This document shows, piece by piece, positions 1-12,200 of a stretch of 64,000 nucleotides of DNA (within the stretch, counting starts at the first letter, position 1; every line of letters starts with the position of its first letter). The stretch is from Ignelater luminosus. Taxonomy: Eukaryota; Arthropoda; Insecta; Coleoptera; Elateridae. Below the pieces are notes generated by a model. It saw nothing but the letters and a program-made list of their open reading frames with translations, ran no database searches and was not told where the DNA came from. Location of the stretch: NCBI GenBank assembly GCA_011009095.1, contig VTPC01091233.1, forward strand, positions 155,427-219,426, given 5' to 3'. The translations under genes and the position numbers were made by a program.

Positions 1-258
1 ATAGGGTGTGTCCCCATGCTGGTTATATAACTTAGTCTACTTATTTACTATTATTAAAAAATATTTTTTGTTTATTTCTTTTAATTATTATTGCTATTAT
101 TGTTATTAAGTTATGTTGAGAATTTGAAATTAAGGTTTCTTTACTTTTGACAGTGTTGATAATTCAGGATAAGATTATTAAATGAAAATAAATATATTAT
201 TTATAAACAAAAAAAGATAATTGCACGTTTATATTTTTTATTGGTATATTTGTTGCAG

Positions 259-3200
259 TTTAGCTAATTTAGGTGAATTAAGCACGGATGCTGATAGTTT
301 ACGTGGCAATATTACTGATAGTCTACAAAATAATGATGCTTATTTAACGACTGTACCAGAAGTATTGGATCTCACGCATGATCAGAATGATCCCTTTAAA
401 CTGCATTTTGATGATACGGAATGGAATAAACATCTAAATTCATTAAAACCCTTAGGATTAGCTATACTCTTAAATACTTGCAATTTTAATACTCAGGTAA
501 TGAAATAAATGATTTTTTCAATGTGATTCTTATTTTTTATTATTAGGAAAACTATACCAAATTCTGTTCACATATAACTTGTGAAGCTATGTATAATGAA
601 AATTTAATTCCTGTAACAAACAGAAGATGCCTTTGTGAACTGGCCAAAGAAATTGGTTTTGTAGATCAAGCACAGAAGATTTTTACTTTAGAACAGCAAT
701 TATCCAGTTACAGACATTTGGTGAGTTTTATAATTTCTTCTGAGAGATATGTGTGTGTTAAATTTTTTCATGTCATGTCTTTTTAGTAACATATTCTTTT
801 TTATATAATTAGCAAACAGAAATGGCTAGACGTGATAATAAGTATGCACGTTCATTACATCTCTCAACAAAATTGAAATTTCCATTTCCACATATGTTCG
901 CGGTTGTAGTAAAAGAAATGAGTAGTGGATCAATGCAGTTACTTTCTCAAGGAACTGCAGATATGATATTAGATTCATGTATAGATTATTGGGATGGACA
1001 TGATCTTTGTCCATTATCTAATTCTGATAGAAAGAAAATTCAAGATTTTTATCAAAGATGCAGTTTAACTGCATACTGTACTGCATTTGCTTACAGGTAA
1101 TTATTGTTATTTGATTTATACTGATTTCTGTTTGGTATACTCTTCACTAAAATTAGTTTAACTATAAATTACAAAAGCTAGTTAAAATTAGTTTAATTAA
1201 TGCAGTTAATTAAAAAATATTTTTCATATTAGCATGATCAGCAAACAATATATTTCAGAAAATTTCTAACCCTTCCCATAACTGCCCTGTAACTCAAAGT
1301 TGAATTTTTTTAATGGACCGATTCCTTCAAATTGCTGCAACTCTTTTATTTTCGAAGCTAGAACAAAATCATTTTAGCATTGTTGAGGCACTTTTTAACG
1401 TAAAATTCTATACCGTCAGTCGTTTTTTTCTAGGCCTTTCCATAACTGTGCTGTAACTCAAAGATGAATTTTGAAATGGACCATTTAAACAATTCGACTT
1501 TGAGTTACAGCGCAGTTATGGAAAGGCCTAGGAAAAAACGACTAATGGCATTGAATTCTACGTTAAAAAGTGCCTTAACAATGCTCAAATGATTTTGTTC
1601 TAGCTTCGAAAATAAAGGAATCGGCCCATTTAAAAAATTCAGCTTTGAGTTACAGCACAATTATGGAAAGGGCTAGAAAAAAACGACTGCTGGCATTGGA
1701 TTTTATGTTAAAAAGTGGCTCAACAATGCTAAAATGATTTTGCTCTAGTTTTGAAAAAAAGGAGTTACAGCAAATTGAAGGAATCTGCTGTTTTTCACTT
1801 TTTCTCTCTAGAGAAAAACCAAAAGACGGCAGCTTATTTCTGACAATGGTAATTGAATGAGCATGAAAAAAGAGGTCACGAGTACCGCCTAAGCCATTTT
1901 TATTTATCTGCGCTAACAAGAAAATTACCCATTTAATCCCATCAAAATTGGACCACACTGTACAGTGTGCAACATTAGTAATGAGACTCAAGAATGCCGC
2001 AGATTGTTTTATTGGCATGAAACCTTGTTCTTTTAAGTTTGTGTTGTGCTTACATGCATTCTTGGGTCTCATTACTAATGTCTCAGACTTTACTTAGAAC
2101 ATAGAGGAAATAAATATGGGTAGAGGAACAACGTTATAGGGATATGTGTAACTTGTACGGTTGTGGGCCAAGTGCATCGAGGGGAAAGAAGGGCAAGCAT
2201 AGACGGTGCTGCCCTCTTCAACTTCTCATTATTGCGCCAGATTATTTCTAATTCAAAGAATTTATATCTTGGTATAATTGACAAACGTCTCAAACGATTA
2301 TATTAAAATTTTTGTTGTGTATATTTTTTTCGGGGAAATTTCTGGCGATAAAAACTTATTCGTATACAAAATATGTAAACACATCGTAAAAAAGGATTGA
2401 ATTACATTTAGCATGATTTAGCCACCGCGGTGTTCTTTATTATTTGTAGAATAAACAACCCACAAGTTTTTGTTTTATTGCAGTACAGAATTTAAATGGA
2501 GAATAGTTTAACAGAATTATACATTAAGGAGCAAGTTTTCATATTTATAACTGTATAAGAGATCAGTCGAGATTGGTTTTCTAAAAAAATTATTTAGCAG
2601 CGCTGTCGGTGAAGGGTTCCTGAGCGATCGGCAGGGAACGTCAATTTCTGTAATGACAAAGACAATACTTTTAAATTATTTTCTTGATGTTGGCAGCGGA
2701 TAAGTCTTGTAAAGTTTGAAGTAATTAATTAAATTATCTACTACTTTTTCAATATTAAAAATGTTTTTTTTGTCGCCATGTTTCTCACAGTTCTTTCTGC
2801 CACGAGCATTTTAAGATGACGCAGAAAAACGGGAATGTTTTAGGCATGGAGCTGGAAATAGTAGAACTAATTAAGGGAATGTAGCATGTTAGGGAAATGT
2901 TGGCAATATTTTAGGAAATATAGGCAACGATTCCAGCATAAAGGGATATGCCGGGAATACGAGGTTTCCGTATATGGCAATAGGTGTACAAAAGTCCTTC
3001 GTGTATACCCTACATTTGACGATGACGCTTCTACTTTTATACTTTAATGTTTTTTAAATAAACGCTTTGCAAAATACTTCTTTATCCATTCAAGCATCGA
3101 TCTCTTTGACCTTCTGGAACATTTCAATACGTCTTGAAACTTCACAGCTGTTGAGCTTATAGCAAATTTCATATTTGTGACTTTTTTTATTCCTTATAAG

Positions 3201-6200
3201 TCATGGTCTATATTATAAAGTATTTCGTATTGGACTGTACTCGATGAAGCATCGCCTATCATCTATCAATGAAAACAACAACTCCGTCATTTCTAAAATT
3301 CTTTTCTTTCGGAAACATCTAAAAAAAATTTGCGAGTATGTAAAAATTCAGAAGTCTTCTTTGTTTTGTTTTACCTCTTAACCTGTCCGATTTCTATGAA
3401 TTTCTAGACTCGTTAACTCGTTTAACTCTACAGTTTTAGAAGATTTCCATTTATGAAAAAGCTAACACTACATAGAGCTTTTATACTATTTTCCTGTATT
3501 TTTCCAAAACATACCAAAACGAATCCAAAAGAATTCTATAATAATAATTGGTCGTTAGTTGCTAGACATGCGTTCTCGAAATGAGAACCAACACTTTAAA
3601 GAAATCTGCCTAAGTTTTGCGAATTTTGATAAAAAGAAATCTTTTCATCGGAATTTAGAAAATACCGAAAATCACTCTCCCAGCAGACTACATCCTGACA
3701 AAAGACCATCGGTTTAAACGCTAAGAGAACATGTCAGCTTGCAGCTGTCAGTTAGCTACAGATATTCCCAACATATTTTTAAAATTTGGTTAATTCAGCT
3801 TTGTTCTTAAAAGTATGGAGTCATAAGGACAAAAAAGTCCTATACTGTTAAATATTCCAAAAAGCACACTTTATGGTATTCGTTTATGGCGCAAAAAAAT
3901 TGCAAGGATCTGGAAGACCTTCCATAATATAGTTACCAAAGGAAAAAGAAACTCTTGCAAAGGTGGCTCACCGTCAACTTGAAATTAGTCTTCGTAAACT
4001 TGGGCAAATATACAAAATTGCACTGAGATTATGTTTGCAATATCTCAAGAAAGCAAGGCATGTCTTTGGTTGCTAGAAACTAAACTTTTAAAACAATATT
4101 TTACTGAAGTTAACGAAGACTAATTCTTACTTGCAAGAACATTGGTGATATTTTTCTGGCAGGTCTTCCAGATCCCTTTACTCTTTTCTGTATCAGTTCG
4201 TATGCAAATACCACATATTGTGCTTCTTGGGATTTCCATTGCAGAGGTATTTTTTGTTCTTATGAGTATAATAATTGATAAAATTTGGCAGCGTTGATTT
4301 TCATTTAGACTCCTTACCTACTTATTAAAAGCAAAACTGAATTAACCAAATTTTAAAACTATGCTGGGAATAGCTTTAACTAACTGACAGTTGCAACAAT
4401 TGCAAACGGTTTTGCACGTACTCTTAGAGTTAAACCAATAGTCTTCTGTCCGAATTCTTCTTGCATACACCCATAGAACTTATACGCAATTTGTCTTAAT
4501 TACACAGTTATCGACATTCAAAGCTGCATGGAGGCACGTTAACTTTTTTGTAGCACATGGCTTGCATCTTGTGCTTTAAATTAATTATTACTTTACTTTT
4601 TTTTAATATAGAATGGATCAAAACGAAATCTTAGCAAATCCATTCATTATTGAAATCACAAAATTGTTTTTAAGAGTACTGTTTTGAAAAAGAAATACAT
4701 AAGTAAACAAAAAAACTTTCTAAACGTCGAAACTGGAAATACCTTCATATGTGAAGTGATTTATAAGAAAACACTTTTTATGCTGTCCGGCCCAGTAATA
4801 CACGGAGAAGTTTCATTTCTTAAATACAAACTACATACAAATACGTGTTACAAGTAGTATTTATATAGATTGGAAGTGCAGCGTTACAAAAACAAGCCGT
4901 AAAAAACAAACATATATATTGTAGTCTACCAATAACTAAATCATTTATTAACTAGAATGGAAAGAAAAGTTTATTTTTATAAATTAATGTACTTTGAATT
5001 ATTTCTGCAGACTTTCAAAATGATAATTACAGAATTTTGCTTTAATAAAAATATCAAGTTCTAATTCTTAGTTTAGTCTTGACCGTTCAAGCCTTTAAGA
5101 AATAAATAATTAAGAATTTCATAGTATACCCTCAAATGTATCAGATTTCATTCATTCGTGTTTTGACTGAAAGTTTTGTTTTTTAATGACCGCAACAAGA
5201 CGAAGAGGTATTAAGTACGTCTATTCTACAACTAAATATTTTTCGTCTATTAAATGTATTGTAAACTGCAGTTTTAGGTGCAAAATAATGCTGTTAAACT
5301 TTTTGTACCATCCTATAGATGGCTAAGTATATCGCCACCTATTATACGGTACGTTTTTGGGTTACATTTAAAACATTGTAACTGTTCCTCTACTTATATT
5401 AATTACTCTATGCTTAGAATCAATTTTAATTTCCCATTGTCTTTAAATATCCTTTGCTGATTTTTATAAATTTTAGACCTTTATACAAGGGTGTAAGTGA
5501 AAAACTAAGTCAAATGTACTTAGAGATTCCAAGTGAGAGTAGACATTTATATTTAAATCATCGTAGTCCAACTCCTGTTCACTGTGATTGCCGAACAGTG
5601 TTAGAGCCTCGTATTAAAACTCCTATTGGACAGTTTTATAGTACAGGTAGACTATTTACTGCTTCACAATAATTTGTTTAACTTTCTAACTATTTTTCTT
5701 AATTTTAGATTCACTGCTTTACAATGACAGCCCAAGTTCAGACGTGTCTGATATTGATAGTTGCTTTGAAATGCAATGCAATCAGGTTTTTATTGGGATG
5801 GTAACAATGCAGTATCAAGCACAGTTAGATATGGTAAATGTAGTAATAGTGGAAATTGAATTGATTTAATTTAGAGTTGGGCAAATGGAAACTTTCCGGG
5901 AAGGAAATAAATATCTCAGATAAAATTTCCAAATTGTATTGGAAATTTTCAGGAAAGTTTCCTTGGAAAGTTTTAAACTATAATATTTTGAATTTCCTGG
6001 CAAGATGATGAGTAGTTTTAAAGGTTTTAAATTAAATCTAAGTGTTTTAATAGTAATTATAGGAAATGGTAAATTAAGGCAAAATTAACAATGAAGTAAT
6101 GTTTTTGTATGATTTTGTTGTTACATAACTTATTCCCATTTAAACAAGTAATTAGAATATAAAACTGAAACTAAAATGAAAATGTAGGAACATCATTATG

Positions 6201-9200
6201 TTATTTTATATCAAACAATATAGACTAAATAACTACTACATACATAATTTCTTGAACATAGAGCTTGTTTGTTGAAAAATACACAAAGAGCAACATGCCT
6301 TCTTTCAGTTTTCAGTAAAATGATTCCAGATTGCATTTTACTGAAGGTCATTATGAGTACTTGTTTACTATTTGTATAACAATAGGCACTAAAGTTGAAT
6401 CTTTTATCATGAATGATAAAAAGAACTTTAGGGACAAGTTGAAATTGCATTTAGTGCAAGCAAGTAGCAAGGGAAACTTTCTGGAAAATTTCTACGATAA
6501 CTTTCTTTTTTTGAAAATTCCCATTTTTGCCCATCTCTAGTTTAATTGCATCATTATTTTGGAAATTTATGTTCATCGATATTGATTATAATGTGTTTGA
6601 AATTAGACAATATTTACAGTAACTACTTGAAATTTTATAAGAACTCATTGTTATTAGACTTCTGAATTGATATAATTCATACATATAGCTTCAGTTTAGT
6701 TCAGGTTGTTTTCTTAAAAAATTGTATTTTTATAATACTAATGATGTTTTTAAATATGATATAATTATAATATAGTTAATTAAAAAGCAATTTGCATATA
6801 AAAGAATCAGCTAATGAAATCGTAAAGTACTGTTTCTGTTTTGTGTAGGTGCATCTTATAGAACAACTAGAAAGAGCATGTATAAGATTCGTTCACTTTA
6901 GTAAAGAAAATGAATTAAGATCGAGGGTTTTTAGTGAAAAAATGGGTTTGGAAAGTGGTTGGAACTGTCATATTTCTTTGTTAAGTGAAAGAAGCAGGTA
7001 TTATATTTTTAATATTTATATACGTAATGTATGTTTTCATGTTGTAGAACTTGACCTATGTTTTATATTTAATGTTAGTACTATTAGTTTTGTTGTCTTC
7101 TCTTGTCATTCATCTTTAATATTATATTTTGTCAGTTCTACATCTTCATTTATATAAAAAGACATCATTTTTGCAGATCATTACAGCATTGAGTTTTTAT
7201 TTTAAAATTGGTGATTGGTTCTTTTATTTATTTTTTGCTTTTAACTTTATTTTAATTATCGTTAATAATCATTGCTATAAAGATTTGCTTTTTCTGCACT
7301 ATTGAATAGCAAATTATTTCTGTATAATTGTAAATTTTACTAATGAATTGGAATATATCAGACGAGAGAGCGGACCTTCAGAGTGCTGGGCTAATAATGG
7401 AACAGCTCGTGTGAGTTCACCAGCAGATTTACCTCGTCGTGTAGGTGCTAATAGTACTCGAAAACTGCATTCACCAACTTCAGATGCAAGGCCCGTCTTT
7501 GATACTGATAGGTACTATATTATATTTGCAATTGGAGTTTGACCAATAGCAAAAATAGTATAGACTTGTAGTTATAGGAATCCAAATTTAGCATTTAGTA
7601 ATTATTGCACTTTTTATTTCAAAAAATGTTATTTTATTTTGTTAATTGTTCAAGCAAATTTGGTTCTATTTACATATGTACTTGCATATTTACGACACAG
7701 GAATAATTTCAGTTACAAGGTAGATCATAATTTCCACAATCTCTTAGCTATTATTCGGTCTATTCATAAATAAAATGTAACATTTTATACTGGTTACCTA
7801 AAATTCAATATTTGATGATTCCTCTTTTAATATGACACATTGACATTTTATAAAAAATGTTCTAGCCTTTCTCTCCATTTCAGTTTGATCAATTGGCCAA
7901 CAACCATCATCAGATATTATAGATACAAAACCTATCATGTTCCTACATGTAGGGGTTATTAGTATTAAACTACAATCGAATGAAAGGGTGGACCAAATTA
8001 AATGTTAATGCAGGATATTTCAAAAATTAGAATAACTAGAAAAAAAACTGAATATCTGTTACTATTTAATGAGAATTCTAATATGTGTTTTGTTTTTGAT
8101 CGATAAGCAAAAGTTGATTTTTTAAAATTGTTTTTGGGTTAGTTGAGAAATTAAAAAATAACACTCTTGTTTTTTGTGTGGAATTGATATTTGGAATAAA
8201 ATGGCTCAAATTAAATTTTCATCTTATACAGATGTTTCTTGGTAGTAATTAAATATACAATGTGGCCCATTTAAATGGAATAATGAATATAAAATAGGTA
8301 ATACCAATTTTCCAAGAAATTGCTGGGACATGTCCCATATAGCACACGGACATCCTATGGATGTCCATTGAATGTCCAAATTTCAGCGGACGGTTGTCCA
8401 GTGGACGTCCAACTTTTGACTGACGGACGTCCATTGGACGTACATTTGTCACAATTTTGGACATTTTACGGACGTCCGTTACTGGACGTAATTTGTACTT
8501 TTTTTGTACGTAATTTGAACATAATTCGGACAATTTTTGGACATAATTCGGACGATTCTTGGACATAGTTTGGACGATTTTTGGGCATAATTCGAACGAT
8601 GTTTGGACATAATTTGGACGACCTTTGGGCATAATCTGGACGATTTTTCGACATACTTCGGACGATGTTAGGACATAATCTGATCGATGTTTGGACATAA
8701 TTTGGACGACCTTTGGACATAATTTGAACGTTTTTTGGATATAACTTGGACATATTTTGTAATCTTTTTGGATGCATTTTTTTATGGAATTTGTACATCC
8801 TTTGTACATGCAATTTGAACGTTCTTTGTGGATATAATTTGGACATTCTTTTTTTTAAATATTGTTTGAATGTAATTTTTAATGTATTTCATTATATGCA
8901 ATTTGGCGACATTTCATGAATGAGATATATTCATCACAAATAAATAAAACCTGGTGTGGATATTATATAGTTTATTATTCCATTAAAAATAATGCTCTTG
9001 CTCAAACAACTACTACTAAAAGTGATTTAGAGAAACAAATGTGAATAATATTATAGTAATAACTGCTGATACACTTGATTAGAAAGTTGAAACCATTATT
9101 GTATTCTGTATATTGTAATTACATTAAAATCATAATTAAAATTTAAATAAAATATCAAATCTTAACAGGACAAAACTTGTCGTCTTGATAATAATTTGTA

Positions 9201-12200
9201 GAACATTTAAATCTAAACACAAAGAGTACGGTTCAATATGTATTAACTAACATATCTTATAATTTCAAACTGAAAATACTACTATATACATTGCCTTGGC
9301 CATTATTTTAGCAATTCATATTAAAATAATCACTTTTATAATAACTTTCATACCAAACTTGTTTATATTAACCTATTTGCCATGCCATTTGTGTAAATTT
9401 CTAAAAGTTAATATCCTTTTTTCAATAAGGTACATAAAGGAAAGAAAAACTCAATTATTAATTGGTAATTAAAGTTTTATTTTCAATTATTATGATGAGA
9501 TACTCATTACTGATTGTGTTTATTTGGTAATGCCCTGCTTTTAGAGGTGTGGCGCTCTTTGGCCCGCCGCAACCATGTTTTCATACAGTCTTCTGCATTT
9601 TTGATGGTACACTCGCCCGAAAATACTCTTGTAGCTGCATCTAAAAATATATAAGTAATGTGAGACATTATAGTAACATAATATATAATAAGTCGTTGTA
9701 TGTGACATTACGTATTATAACTTCACAAACGACGAGCTAGGTAAAGGGAAAGACCGTATTCAGATTTTTCAACCCCTCAGGCTATTTAAATAAATTTATT
9801 TTCTTTTGTTTGGTATTTGTAGCTTTCTGATCAAGAATAATTTAAAATATCGATAATTTTGCATTCATATCATTACATATACTATAATTATTATTATAAT
9901 TATAATAATTTTTAAATCAATAAAAATAAACTTATGTTTGAAGATGTTTTCCTAGAAATAATACTTCTTAAAAACACGTGCAAACTTTAGCAATAAAAAT
10001 TAAATAAATACGGTGATCTGTCCGGGCTCTGATTATAAAGTATCTATTGCAGTAAAAAAATACGTACCTCTCTCTGTTCAACAAAGCACAAGTATAGCAC
10101 GCTAGAAATAAAGCCAAATCTCGATGCTGCATGAATAGAACAGTTATACTGATGGTATTGTTAAGAAAAACCGTTACTGCGACTGACCACTAGGTGATTC
10201 ATAATTTCAACCAATGATGAATGGCTCGCCATAGAGCAGGGATATTGTTTTATATGACTACGCATGTTAAACTTTAAAAAGCATTCGGGTACAATTGTCG
10301 ATGAAGATGTGAAAAAAAAGTTTAAAAAACAAATTTGTAATATTAGTATGGAAAATCACTTAGAATATCTAATTTTTACATATAATCTAATATTTATATG
10401 AATTTATATTTGTAATATAACTTATTTTATTATTGGTTTTTTATCGATTATTAAGACTTGGAAAAGTTGTATATAACTCTGTGTTATTTTACTACGCTTT
10501 ATTATTGAAAACTGAAATTACCATCGTTGACATCTGGAAGTTTGAAATATTTGGACGAATTTTGAACTAAAATTATATGTCCACTGCACATCCAATTTTA
10601 GTCCAGAATTCGTCCAAATATTAAAAAAAAGTTAAAAGTGTATATAAATATTTGAGATTTTCTGACTGCAATTAACATTCGTTATTTCGTACATCATTAA
10701 GGAATCCACATTGGAATGCTTATGTGATGTACATTTTTAGTCAACAATTTGTTCAGATACTTAAAAATAATCATTTTTTAAATTAAAATATTAGACGAAA
10801 CTTGGACTTCCAAACACGGGCATCTAATGTACATTTTACGTCTGATAATTCGGGGCCAAAATTGGATGTCCATTAATGGTCGTTCAATGAACGTTCAAGC
10901 ACGGACATTCTATGGATGTTCGAATTAAGTCTATAGATGGCCGGATGACTTTTGGATGTTCAGTGGACGTTCAAACACGGACGTCCTATGGATGTCCAAT
11001 TTACGTCCATGGACGTCGGGACGAAATTTGGATGACAAATGGACGTCCACTGGATGTCCAGTGCTATATGGGGTATAGCGATTTCAATAATAATACACCT
11101 TCTAAATGGATGTTTCTCATTTTTTGGTCATAATGGGAAAAGTAGTACGTTATCAAGATTTTTTTAAATAGCAATTTGCATTTTTTGTGGTTTTTGGTAG
11201 AGCTGGAAGCTTTTTTTATAGTAATAACAAAGTTGTCATAGTTTACATAACAGAAAAATCGAAAAAAGTGCTTAAATGCTTTTATTTAAGTCATTGAGGT
11301 ACTACTTCAAAGTAAAAGTGCTTAAATGCTTTTATTTAAGTCATTGAGGTACTACTTCAAAGTAACAAGAAAAGAAATCAAAAGGTAAATAACAATTCAT
11401 TTTTATTTGATACAACATTAAATTAAATGTTCTAATTGTCGGCCTTGTAGTGCCTGCCTGGCAATGCCCCAGACAGTGAGTAAACTCTTCTTACGCTTGA
11501 TGTACTACTTCTGGGGTTATATGTTGAATTTCGTCACAGATTTGACCATTCAACATTTCCAAATTGCAAGGTCTAGTCTGATAGACCTTACTTTTAAAAT
11601 AACCCCACAAGAAAAAGTCAAGTCTTTTATTACTTTAATAGTACTTAAATGACCTAAAGTTAAACATTTCAAGTGATCTTTCTCGATTTTTTTCTTATGT
11701 AACCTACGACAACTTTGATGTTACTATAAAGATTGTTTCTAGCTCTACCAAAAACCACGAAAAAATGTAACATTGCTATTTAAAAAAATTTCAGTGATGT
11801 CACTACTTTTTCCAATATGGCAGGAAAATGAGAAACATTGGTTTAAAAGGTGTATTTTTATTGAAATCGGTATGCATTACTCATTTTATATCTATTATTC
11901 CATTTAAATGAACTGCGCTGTATGTGTAATATAAGAATAATGTAATTTCCAAAATCATGTGTGTCATGGTTTTTTTAAGAACAGAAATAGAAGCTTGAGA
12001 ATGATGTGGAAAAGAACAACTTCCAATACAATTGTTTTAGTGTTTTGCATCACAGAGTGATATTTGTCTGAAACTTTATAGGTAACAATAACACATTATA
12101 TTCACTATTTAGCTTTTATCTATTAGTGTATCCCTATAGAAGAACTTCCTAAGTGCACAAACTCAATAACTAATGAAAATATCCAACTTGAGATCATTTG

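Larger units (their letters stand above)
8334..11072 (-). mobile_element. Element B: 2.7-kb transposon with GGACGTCC-rich arms and a DUF4806-like exon
   Basis: The ends are inverted: CCCATATAGCAC at 8334 and GTGCTATATGGG at 11061-11072. Both terminal regions (8345-8860 and 10540-11060) are dense in GGACGTCC/GGACATCC/TGGACAT motifs; the left one contains a near-periodic array. The middle is AT-rich and holds one good - strand exon (9507-9640) and a possible first exon (10068-about 10290). Layout suggests an internally deleted copy that kept the promoter and last exon but lost the catalytic exons. I cannot assign a superfamily. Boundaries may be off by up to 30 bp because no clear target duplication was found. 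Confidence 0.65.
8258..11920 (-). mobile_element. IS630/Tc1/mariner-type element A with long inverted ends, split by element B
   Basis: The left end has CATTTAAATGGAATAATGAA within 8258-8290; the right end reads CAGCGCAGTTCATTTAAATG on the other strand from 11920. Both are flanked by TA. The inverted match resumes inside, after the interrupting element: about 11078-11260 mirrors about 11670-11875, including the TTTTTGGTAGAGCT block. The spacer contains the C-terminal part of a transposase on the - strand. Element B was therefore inserted inside the left inverted repeat of A. Without B, A is only about 0.9 kb, an internally shortened copy. Confidence 0.75.

Noticed and set aside
5278-5460. + strand frame of 60 residues just before a TMEM94 exon
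   Set aside because: Intron sequence; TMEM94 continues only from the acceptor at 5476.
8249-8846. Long - strand frames of 186 and 126 residues with repeated Y-V-Q and C-P-K blocks
   Set aside because: They are translations of the tandem array in element B; two overlapping frames give similar low-complexity peptides.
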